From contig NC_135010.1 in NCBI RefSeq assembly GCF_051020985.1, positions 14,878,001 through 14,942,000 on the forward strand: a stretch of DNA of 64,000 nucleotides. The letters are read 5' to 3'. The notes under the pieces are model-generated. The model did no database searches, was not told the origin of the DNA, and worked only from the letters and a program-made list of their open reading frames with translations. Every line of letters begins with the position of its first letter. Within the stretch, counting starts at the first letter, position 1. Position numbers and translations under genes: made by a program. This DNA comes from Nomia melanderi (lineage: Eukaryota > Arthropoda > Insecta > Hymenoptera > Halictidae). Positions 1 to 11,000 of the stretch are shown here, piece after piece.

Positions 1-1861
1 CGCCGCGTCTCGCTCGCCGGCGCTGCCGCTCCCCACCGAGAGCCACGGTCCGTCTTCTTCCTCCGATACCGTTGCACCGGCTATTGCATAAACCGCTCGG
101 TCGGCTCTTGCCTCAGAGACCCGGAACTCCGAGCGTTCTCGAGACACGAGCCTTTCAGCTCCCGGGAAAATATACTTCGATGGACAGCGGCGCGATTGAT
201 TTAGGATTATTAACCCTTTCCGCAAGATTCGTTGGAATACACAAAACCGTCAGCGGACGAAGCTGAATTATATCCCGATCGCTTGAACGGTGGAAAGGGA
301 GGGACGCGATGGTTTCTTGTTCGAGTGATTCAATTTGTTCGCGACTTGGTATGCAAGATGTGAACATTTCATGCGCGTCGACGCTCGTCCGAGGGTTAAA
401 CGCTGCGAATGCGTTTTCCTTTCCGTTTGCTCTTGATTTAACTCGATTTCGTTGTTACCGATGTCTTGTGGGTTATTCGGAGGGAATTGAAATGTAGTTT
501 CACTTGGATATTGTAACGAACGTCCGAAGAGGCCGCGAAACATTAGTGTTACAGATTTTCGCGAGCGTTAGTCTAAGGTTCGTCCGCAAGTGTTCGAATA
601 ATAAATTATCTTTGTTCGAGAATCTTCCGAAATAATTGGGAGTTCACGTCTGTCTTCTACCCTTCGCGCGTTTGGCTTCGAATTTGATTGAGGTGTCCCC
701 TTTTGGCTCGGGGTTTCAATCACGTGTCAAAGACGCTGTTTCGAGCCAAGCGATTAAGCGCGGCCGTAGCGTGCGCGGTGGATATAGGTGAACAGGACGA
801 TTGTTCGAACGATAGAAATAGTTGGAATATAAAGTATTTCGGAACCAGAGGAACCGTTCACCCAGCGATTCTAGAGCTTTAGGGAGAGGTACGCAAAAAT
901 GGCAACTCCCATGTGGTTCTCTCCGTCGTTCCTTTTTACGTTTATAGCCGCAGTTAGCATCGCAACGAGCGGAATTCCCGCTCGATCGCCAAGATCACGA
1001 GAGCAGAAGCGTCTGTTTACCGGGAAATTATCCGAAATAAAAGAGAATCGCGTTAATGGCGCGCCGTTGTGGAATCCGCACGCGTCAACGATCGGAGCTC
1101 ACGGTCGGACGCGCGACGGTTGTTTTCGACGACGCGGAATGCGAGCGGACGCGCAACGCGCCACTCGAACGGCGTCCAATGGGATCCCGTGTCGCGGGGA
1201 GGATTGTCCAGTGTCGCTTTGTCGTGCCGGTGGTGCGCCGGTTTCGGCTATAAAAATATTCAACCCATTATCTCGACAGAGTCCTATTTCGATCGCTCTT
1301 TTCTGCTTTAATTTAATCCGGATCGTTATTGACGAGCAGTTACGCGGAAAGCGCTAAATTTCGAGAGTCTTGAAATAGGACCACTCGAAGTTTAACGTTA
1401 TTTTAACTCTGGTATACCTTCGCCTCTTTTACAGCGTCCTCTGTAAAAAGCTTCTGTGTGTTTCCTGTAATTATGAGTGATCCAATTTCAAGCGAATCAC
1501 TTCGACCTATTTACTAGCCGACAATGCGCCGAACATTGTATTCCTTTCTCTATCTTGCTCTTTCCATCGCAATGGCTTAAAAAAGCGTCTGTAAATTATT
1601 CGATGACAATCAAAGATGCAATTCGAAGGAAACCGATTCGACCTATTTACCAGTCGTACCGTTAACGCGTTAAACTTCGAACCCCACCGTTATTCTCGCC
1701 TTTTTTTTTCTCTTTGTCACGGAATAATACGCGCTCCCTGGAAAAGCCGTTCCTTTCCGTTTAATCGATAAGGATGCCGTAAGCGCGTGTTTCCATGAAA
1801 ATTTCCCCATTAACGTGACGCGAGTTGACGCGACCCAATTCGCGCGGATAGCCAGCCGAGC

Positions 1862-1881
1862 GGAGCGAGCGAGCGAGCGAG
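1862..1881. repeat. (GAGC)n simple repeat
   Basis: About five GAGC units. Similar runs recur at 10177-10193 and 16556-16579, and as GCTC at 23818-23832, so this tetranucleotide is a common local microsatellite. Confidence 0.8.
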
Positions 1882-2283
1882 TCGCGGTGTTTTCGCGTAC
1901 TTCACCGGTTAAGTCATCGAGCCATCCACCTTTCGAGCCGCGATCGAGGAGGTGCAACTCGTGGCGCATTCAGTAACGACCTTTCCTTTGCAAACGAGAG
2001 AGGTTCTATTTATACCCCGCTCTCGCAGGATTTATGCGGCGACTGCCAATGTCAACACGTTCGATTGTTCCCGCGAAACGAGCCACTTTGGACGCGCGAA
2101 AACGGCCGACCCGCCCGCGCGTTACGCTTCCACCCCGCTCCCGGGGCTGTTTGCACTCGGAAATCTCCGAGATGTCGCGGGATAAGAAGATCCGTTCTTT
2201 ATTCCTCGCGTGCCTCGCTCTTGCACGTGGCAAACTCTCTAATTCGAGGTTGTTTCGTGGCGCGATAAGACTTTAATCGGAGA

Positions 2284-2440
2284 TTAACCCTTTGCACTTG
2301 AGTGGTGACTCTCGGTCGCCATTTTATCTGATATAATAAAGTTACAAAGTGTTCTGTATGATGTTAAGTTTCGTATAATGCATCGATATGTGGAATATTT
2401 CTATGAAGTTTCTATGAAGCTTCCGAGTGCAAAAGGTTAA
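2284..2440. mobile_element. piggyBac-like MITE, copy 1 (GCACTCG type)
   Basis: A TTAA at 2284-2287 is followed by CCCTTTGCACTTGAG. The other end reads CGAGTGCAAAAGG and then TTAA at 2437-2440. A TTAA target duplication with termini starting CCC is the hallmark of the piggyBac superfamily. The element is about 149 bp, has no coding capacity, and so is a non-autonomous derivative. Its first 26 bases match the reversed copy at 46753-46946 closely. Confidence 0.7.
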
Positions 2441-3556
2441 CACGTTCGCCAGCAGCGATGTCAGTTGAATGCTATCATTCGCGTAAAGAAAATTAAATTA
2501 GCGGTCTAGATATCACTATATAAAGCTAGAAGCTACGATATTATATATAGGAACGCAGTGATTCCATCGAGCGACGGAATGTTAATAAATAACGATCCAT
2601 TTACTCTATATTCGGTTTAGCATTTCGGTTGAATGAAGCATCGCAACCGAGAAATTTAACGAGACTGAGACGAATTTAGACCGACGATTCGGATGCACCG
2701 AGATCCGGAGAGAGATCGAGATCGGTTTATAAAATCCCATCGTGCATATTTCAAAGTGGAGAGTAAACATCCGAATGATTGATTTCGCGGACATTCGAGT
2801 CACGGAGCGATCGAAGAAAATGTCGATCTGCTTTCGTTCGTGCTCGCTGCGACCTGGTTCCTCGGTCACCGGAACCAAGGCTCTTCAAATAAAAATTTCG
2901 AACGTCACACGGGACGCAGCGGAGTAAAATTGTTTTTTTGAATTTCAATTTGGCCACGTTTTGGAGCCGGGAAAAAACGTTTGAAGTTTGAAGAGACGGG
3001 CACCCGATGGACGCAGCCGTACCACACCGGAAACCGGTCCAATTATAGATATTCTTCTGTTCCAATTTTTCCGGAGACTAATATCGATCCCCTTGTCATC
3101 AATTTTCCATCCATTAACCCGTCGCCCGTGCAGTATTCCAATGAGTTCTCCGAGGAATCTCCCTCCACGGTTCGCGCGACAATCGAGTTACACGCGGAAT
3201 CTCACGGTTTACATTCGATGCCAGGAATATATGCCAAGAAGTATGTAAATGGATAATGGGGATAAACGTGTCGGGACCGTGCCGCGCGTTTTACGCCCTA
3301 TTGTTGTTTCGAAAGTGCGCGAACAATCGTATGGGACAGTCCGAAGTTCTCCGAGTTCTTCGAGCGTCGCACCGTAAAACTATTGTTGTTCGGCGGACTA
3401 GATCTAGGGCATTATCGGCAAAGCTGTTTCTAACGTGTCATTTATACTTTCGTAACGAAGATAAATAGAAACGATCTTTAACTCGACGTCAATCGTATAT
3501 GCTGCAAGGATTGTCCAGCAATTCGAAAATCCTGGTTAAAGATGGCAGTCAGCGTG

Positions 3557-3703
3557 TTGACTCTTTGCGAAAATTTCCAAATCCGGAATTCTAACTAGGA
3601 AATAAATGATTTAATTACTCGAAGAGCAAGAGAGTACGTAGTTTCCTTTCCTTTTCTCGCTCAAGCAATCGATATACAATTTAGCTTCCATCCGCCGAGT
3701 TCA
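3557..3703. mobile_element. piggyBac-like MITE, decayed copy 2
   Basis: TTGA followed by CTCTTTGCG at 3557-3569, and an end near CATCCGCCGAG then TTCA at 3700-3703. The interior (for example AATGATTTAA, GAGCAAGA, AGTTTCCTT) aligns with copy 3 at 4296-4500. Both flanking TTAA sites and both termini are mutated, so this is an older, internally shortened copy. Confidence 0.55.
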
Positions 3704-4291
3704 CACCGGAAGTGTTCAAGATTTCGAAGATCCCCGAGTAACTCCGCTGGCGCGAAGTCTGTAGAAGACGTCAGCTGCGCGACGTTCCACCGGAATTCCG
3801 CGGCGAGCTACGAATTCCGATGTAGCCGCGTTTCGAACGGTAGCGATCCAGCGATTTCTATGGAGCATTGTCTATCCTCTCTCCGCAGCGACTGGCCAGA
3901 GAAAACCGGGCGTCGATGAAGTTGCTCGTCCCACGCTTCATCCTTATCATCTCTGGTCTCCTTTGCAACGTCAGCGAAAACGTCCCAACGCTATCGATCA
4001 CCGCAACCGTCCCCGATGTTTTAAACATGCCACATGTTCCCCAAACAGTTCTGTATAGCCCTCGAGAAAAAAACCTACAAAGAGAAACCGAGGCCCGCTA
4101 CGTGCTATCGATTCGCTCGAAATTCTTTCCTCGTCCGTCGTTTTCGACGCAAATCGACATCAGACTATCTATACCACGAACACACGATTACCGAAGGATA
4201 TCTGTTTAATTACGAACATCTGTTGTACATTTCCTCCTATCTTTCCTAGAAGAATCGACGTTCCTTCAGCTAGATCTTGAAAATCGAAGGT

Positions 4292-4504
4292 TTAACCCTT
4301 TGCGGACGAATGTCGGCATTTTGCTAAAATCAAACTTCCATGTTTGGAATACCCAGTTGCGAGCAAATGATTTAACTATTCGAACAGCAAGAAATTAGTA
4401 CACAGTTTCCTTATTCTCTACGATTTAAGCATTCAGTGTTTAATTTATCAGAATTTGCAGACGGTTTCGTATACTTTCAACAATCTTCGTCCGCAAAGGG
4501 TTAG
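4292..4504. mobile_element. piggyBac-like MITE, copy 3 (GCGGACGAA type)
   Basis: TTAA at 4292-4295, then CCCTTTGCGGACGAA. The right end is the inverted TTCGTCCGCAAAGGG at 4486-4500 followed by TTAG (one change from TTAA). The terminal inverted repeat is 15 bp perfect and the element is 205 bp. There is no transposase frame. Confidence 0.75.
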
Positions 4505-6875
4505 AACTAGGTGAAAGAGCACACCGATGAAAATCGACGTAAACGCTTACGAAATAATAAAACGGAACCACCGAGCATTCATTAGCTACCGATACGTAAC
4601 CCTTAAAGACGTAACGATGCCTTCCCGATTTCTCCAGGCATTCGTCACAGCACGGAAACTATTCCCAGAACGGTTCCGAATATAAAGTCCGCCTAAACAA
4701 TCGACGATCGCGACAGAAGGAAAACAAAAGCCCTGATTCCCGATGATTCCAGCGTGAACGTCGCTCCAGAACGTCTCTCTCGGCGAAGAACGCGATCGTT
4801 CGTCAGCCGCGCGAACGCGGCGGGAAAGTGAAATAGCCGGCGAGAGGTTTCCCCGTAGGACGTTTTATTATGCATACGACAGATTTGCCGTGAATTCAAG
4901 GCTGCACTTTCAGCCGGTCTCCGCGCTGGCGAGCGCGTACACCGTTGGGCTCCATCCTGCCGGCGAAGTCGGGGGACGACGGCGCGGCGGGTTTCGTCTC
5001 GGCTCCCTTTTCACGTGTGGCTTCCGATGTGTGCGCGCGCGACACACGGAGAGACACGGACACAGGTGCGCGTCCGAGCAAACACCGCGGGATGAGCGCA
5101 CCGGAAGGGAGAGAGAAAAAAATGGGACTTTCATCCGGGTAAATTTTCAAGCGGAACGCGACGATGAACCCACCCTCCTCTCTATCTCTCTCTCTCTCGC
5201 TCCGCGCGAATTACCCCAGCGCTAATTAACATTATTTTCTTTCACCGGCGGCCGCCGCGAATCGAAAGGACTCCGCTCGTTCGCGTGTTTGTCCCTATTA
5301 CGCGTCTAGCCGGCCACGGAGAACGCGTTAAACCTATTTCGCGGCCTCTATTCAATGAGCCTCGCGGAAAGAGTTAATCGCGCGCCGGCTCCGCGTTCTG
5401 TTTCTCCTCGTCTGCCCTCCCTCTTCGTTCGCTCTGCTCCCCTCGTGTTGCAACTTTCGCGACGAAACGAACTTCTTTTCATCCCGCCGTCTCCGCGCGT
5501 GTCTACGCGGGGGTGGACGGGTGGGCGGGCTGCACTAGGTGCGCGCGGTATTAAAGATTTCATTTGCGCCTCGCCGAGCTACGCTCGATTTCATTTTCCT
5601 CGGGAAGTTCCGCCTTCGGTGTCGGACGCGATAAGCACCGGTCGCTCCTGCCTCCGCTTCCGCCGGCGCGCAACGCGTCCTGATTCCAGAATTCCTTCGG
5701 GACACGGGAACAACGGACGCCTCGCTCTCCGCGGCGAGAATCGCTCGACGCCTGCGGCCACGCTCGCGGCGATCGGATTTTCTTTTTTTTTTTATTTCTT
5801 TTTTCTTTTTTTTCTCATTCGCGTCGCATATTAAATCGTTCGGTAATCGGGTTCGAGCGTCGTTAAACAACGGCAAGCCGCGCGAGATACAGACGGCGGA
5901 TTATTTAGGTCGACGGTTTAGCGTCTTCTTTGGCCCGACTTCGGGGAACAGGTTTAATTCGTTCTTTAACCCTGCGCCGTGATTGGACGCGGCGCGGTAA
6001 AATTGTTGTCGCGTGATCTAACGATGCGACGCGGAACAAAGCGAAACGGTATTGCCGGTGCTTTTCACGGGTTAACTTTGAGTGTAGCTGTCATCTTCGA
6101 CACAGATTGTATTAATTTTGTCAACGATTACTTGTTTCTTCGGATGAACATGTAATGTCTATTTTCGTATACGTTAGTTGCACTTGTAGACTCGTCGTTG
6201 GTTGATCTTAGAGATTCCTAAAATTCCGGTTAATTTATAGGATAACGCGTTTACCGTGTCAGAAATTGGAAATGGAGAAGTTTGTCGACGCCAGAACGAG
6301 ATCGGTTTATTTTATCTAAATTTGTCGTCGAGTGACATCAAATCAGAACGCAGAGGAATGACGTTCGAGTCGTCGATCTTGCGGCGTACAACCTGCGGTC
6401 CTCGACGCGAGATAAAATTTGCCCGATGTAATCAAAGAGCACCGAAGTTGAAGGAAAACTCGCTTGCTCCGTCGGTGATCTTAGAACACTAAGATTCGAG
6501 GGGGAATATTAAGTTTAATCGTACTTCGTACTTCGCGTGGCTAAGTGCGCGGAATTGTCTTCAGCCCGGTTATCGCGTCGACCGGAGTAACGCGACAAAC
6601 TTCGCCTCCCCGATTTCTGTTCCATTGGATAAGTCACTTCCGTGTTGCGAGATTTTCGTGAGCGCCGGTTTAACGATCGGCGAGCGGAACGAACCGGGAT
6701 TTCAAGCTTGCTGACCTAGAGAGGTCTCGAACGAGACGGTGATTCGATTAACGATAGATCCATCGTGCCAGTCGGAACGACTGATTTCACTGTTCTCGTT
6801 ACGGAATTAATATCAGATATTAATATCGTTAGTAACCTAAATCATGTAATAGACCAATAGATTCTCGCGTATAAT

Positions 6876-7068
6876 TTAATCCTCAGCAGCCGAATATTCT
6901 CCACAGCATTTCTACCAGATTAGATACCGAGTGATTAAATAATAACAGAGAATAGGGAAACTGTGTACCGATTTCTTGCTCGAGTTGAATTATTTGTATG
7001 CAACGCGGTATTTCGAACGTGAAATTTTGATCTCCTCGAAATGTCGGCATTCGTCCTGAAAAGGTTAA
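6876..7068. mobile_element. piggyBac-like MITE, copy 4, inverted orientation
   Basis: Intact TTAA sites lie at 6876-6879 and 7065-7068. The interior, including GAGAATAGGGAAACTGTGTAC and TTTCTTGCTCG, matches the reverse complement of copy 3. Termini are degraded (TCCTCAGCAGCCGAA and TTCGTCCTGAAAAGG) but still alignable to CCCTTTGCGGACGAA. Confidence 0.65.
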
Positions 7069-7928
7069 TAGTACTCGCTCGCACGCCATAACGGATGTCG
7101 CGAGAAATCCCGAAATACCTGTCATTAGAGTTTTCATAGGAACAACACGTCTGTCGTATTAATTATTCGCCGGTTGAAGTGTTAAGACGAGACGTATTAC
7201 CGGCACAATCGATGCCGCTTAGCAGGAAAGTCGGAAATCGCTGCGGGGACGGTTCGCGAGCGGCGTCCTTGTCGCCTCTAATTAATTATGCTCGAACCTT
7301 GATCGCCGAGTGAACCGTACGGTTCGGGACAAGGCTGCGCAACATCCAGACGGGAGTCGCGTGTAAATAATGGCCGGTTATCAAACGGGCTGATATAAAT
7401 TATGATTAATTAGAGGATAGAGCTGGCAGTTTTCTGGTGGCGAGCGAGCGAGCGCGCGACGCATAGAGCCGCGATAATTCACGTTCGTACCGGCTCGGCG
7501 ATGGCGGCGCGTCACTTCCTCCCATCTCACGGCGAATCTACCTTACGTACGTCCCACGAAGGGAATGTAATAATTACCAGGGCATCTCTTATTACCGTGG
7601 AGGTCTCGCATTACCGCTGAGTAGACGGCCACGCCGAGATAGCGCGAGCTGCCGTGCCCGGGCTCTCACGTTCGCTTCTCGTTGTGTCGTTCCCTCGTGC
7701 GGATACACCGTGTTCCGTTCCTCTTGGACACGCTGGATAGAGCGGTTGGTCACTTAACAGATAGTTCGGACCGAGATTGTTGGCCTTCGGGAGATAACTC
7801 GTAAACCAGAAGCTTCGCGGACCTCGTCTACCATTTCGAAGTCACGATTCTTTGCGTCTCCTTTTCGCAGTTTGGACTTCAAAAATCGAGACTTTGCTGA
7901 CGTTGCTTATTTTCAATGAGTTCGCTGA

Positions 7929-8015
7929 TTAATCCTTTGTACTCAGTGTTTTCATATATATTCATTAATTTATAATAGAAACTGATTGATATTGAATATT
8001 GAGTTTATAGCTTTG
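7929..8015. mobile_element. piggyBac-like MITE, 5' fragment
   Basis: TTAA followed by TCCTTTGTACTCAGTG at 7929-7948, and an interior segment near 7995-8018 (GAATATTGAG, TATAGCTTTG) that resembles the reversed copy at 46753-46946. No matching right end is found, so it is a truncated or strongly decayed copy. Confidence 0.4.
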
Positions 8016-11000
8016 CTACGTCGAAGCGAACTGTGAGCCGCCTTTCGAGTAACGTTCATTTATCTAGGCCCCTTTGTTCGATCACTGATTACCCTAGGCG
8101 TCTGTTCAAAGACTTTTCTTAGAGATCCTCTTGAAACTAGATTGGTTCTCGTGAACCGAGAGATCGTATGTTGGAACTTGCAGAGACTCGAGCAAAGTAG
8201 ATCCGGTGATTGCTGCACAAGGGTTAGCAATGATCGCGGATTATTCAGTTCGATCCTCTCGGGTTGCTCCGAAGCATTCGAAAACGCGACACGCGAGAAG
8301 GCAACGAGTGCGCGAATCGTGCCCCCACCGTGGCCTCGTGAAATCGAACACCGCAGCTAGGCGATTTTTAGCATGTAACCGCCTAACCGGCTGTAATTCG
8401 ACTCGTGTCTACCCGGAGTCTCAAACTTTGATCGCACGGTCGAACTGCGATCACCGAACAATCCCAGGATCGCGTTTCCGGTAGAACGAACCCGAAACGG
8501 GCACGTAACGCCGGTATTTTTCACCGCTTCGCGACCGATGACCCACCGGTACGTCAATCTCCATTTGCCACTTTGTAAATGCGGTTGCAAACTTCCGTTT
8601 CCACCGACTTGCACGCTGGCACCGACTATTCAAGCCAATTCTACACCGTTCTACAAAGTTTTCAGGCATCCTGATATAAAACTCGTAAGTTTCAATGTCA
8701 GTCGAAGGTCGAATCAATTAAACCACTATGTTCTTAGCATGATCAATAATCCGTAAATATTAAATCCTATACATCCAAACACCGAATTCATCGATTCCTC
8801 CAGATTTCGAGTAGCACGTAGATCAAAATATTTCTTCGATCGTCAAGCATTACTATAAAATCCATGAAATATCCAAACAGCGAGCGAGCCTCATACTCGG
8901 AATCACGAGTAACGCGTAGAAGGAAACGTTGTCGCTTCAGCATCGTTACACACGATCCTCGGATCGCACGCAACACGTCGGTAACAGGTTTGCCAAAGGC
9001 GCAGGCCTACCAGCGATCGTGTTGCGGGAGGTCGCGTGCGGGATCGCCGCTCGATCCACGGATCCCGCGGCGCGCGGTTTGATTAATCGCATCGACGTAT
9101 AATTTGCTAACGAGTTTCTCGGTGTCCGCCGACCGGGAAGCAGCCGCGCCGGACGGGCAGAGCCCTGCTCGTGCTGGTTCTTCGGTGGACTCGATTATTC
9201 TTATCGCGAGGAATTTCCGTTGGTGGCTTTTTTCGCGCCGGAAGCCGCCTCTTCCGCTCTCCGCGCTCGGCCCCCCTCCGACTCGGCCGTGCCGCGCGCA
9301 GGAAAATCGTGCATAGACGTCGCCACCTAATACATTTCACGGGTGCCGGCGATTAATAATCGTTGCGGGTCGCGCCAACGTTTTATCGATCCTCCGCTCG
9401 CGAGCTGAATGCGAAAACTGGAGCTGTTATTCATGCACGGACAGCGGATCCTCGCGGAAAATACAAATTTTTCAGCGCGACGCGAGTGAAGGGTTGATCG
9501 GGAATTTCCTCCTCCGGGCATTTTAACGAGTTCGTAATTCGGCGATAGTATTCGCAAATTTTTCGGAATGTATCCCTAATTGGTTCACGTTAGCTTTGTC
9601 TTTCGAACTCGGAGTTGTTCAGGAGCTAATTCACTTTGCGACGTTTACTATACGATATGTGGTCGACATCGCAACGAATCGGCCAGTCTTCCGAGTTGAA
9701 GTTCTTCAAGCTCTAATTTCGAATTGCGCAATATCCAGGCGATTCGGCTCGATCGTTGGATAATGCAGGGCCACTCGGCGGCGTTGACATTGGAACCGAT
9801 TGGCCAGCGATCCGAATCCGCCCGTGGGAGCCACGCGAGACCGCGAGCTGACCGGTAACGCGTCGCTGCGATTCCCATCGAGGCTGCCCGGCGATTTCGA
9901 CGCGGTGAATCGACGCGTCTTCGCGTGAAATTCGATCGGCGGTTCTCCGTGTTCACGGACGCGTCCTCACGAGTTCGCACGACGATACCCATTACGATCG
10001 CGAGCGCGCGCGCGCGCGCAGCCGGTTTTAGTCCGTCCACTGGATTTCCCCGATGAGAAGCTTCGATTCCGCGTCCTAAACGATACCATTTATTTCGGGA
10101 GTTTTCAAATACAACCCGGAATTAACAACAAAGTTCTCGGAATAGCTTGGCGAATTGACAACGGCTCGCTCGAAGCGCGAGCGAGCGAGCGAGTAGCCCG
10201 CTCTCCTGTCCAAGAATTATCGAAAATGACGTTCCCTGGCAGTATCTGCGTGGCGTCCCAGTTTTTAATAGCTGGACACTTCGTTAGCGGCTTTGACAGA
10301 TGCGTGTGCTAAGAATACAGCGTGAACCGTAGAAAAACCTACCCCCGCGAACGCCGACAAAGACAATTTCGGTGTACGCGTATTTCGGAGCCGTTCCTCT
10401 ATCCACTGGCCGGCGAACGGAGCCCGAGAATGATTCTCGATTAAGAAACTCGTAAGACTTACCGCGCCGTTTCGGCGAGTCGATTGGTTTCCCGTTGAAA
10501 TTTCAGGATTCCTTTTCCTCGGGTTCGTTTCCCCGCGATCGAGCTATTAACCCCGGCAAAGGAATTCTATTCGAAACTTGCGCGAGGGAAGTTCCACCGG
10601 TCGCCGTGGAAAGAGTCTCGGCGAGGAGTAGAAAGGAAGAAGACGACGGAGGAAAAAAGAGGGAGGAGGAGGAGGTAGGACGACGGCTCGCCTTGAGAGC
10701 GAGGTAATAAGTCGCGAGGCTGTTTCGTAAAAGGAAACAGAATTAAATTCTATCCCGCGGCCGGTGTATCGACTCGGCCGCGCCACGAATATTGATGAGA
10801 TTTTTCGGTGCCCGCCGCGCGCGCGGGTTACGTAATCCCGTCTCCGCGGCCGCTGGGATCGGTAAATAAACCGACGAATTCCTCCGCCCGTGTCCGTACA
10901 ACCGCCGCGCGACCGGACCGAACCGGACCCTGCTGCCCGGTTTCGATCCTTTCTTTTTTATCCCCGCGTTATGAAAATAATTCCCGTGGCTCTCGCGGCG

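Noticed and set aside
210..262. TTAACCCTTTCCGCAAG resembling a piggyBac-type MITE end
   Set aside because: No matching inverted end with TTAA was found within a few hundred bases, and the match breaks after the first seven bases.
7270..7420. TAATTA-containing stretch that could be a homeodomain-bound enhancer
   Set aside because: A few short AT motifs are expected by chance; without conservation data there is no support.
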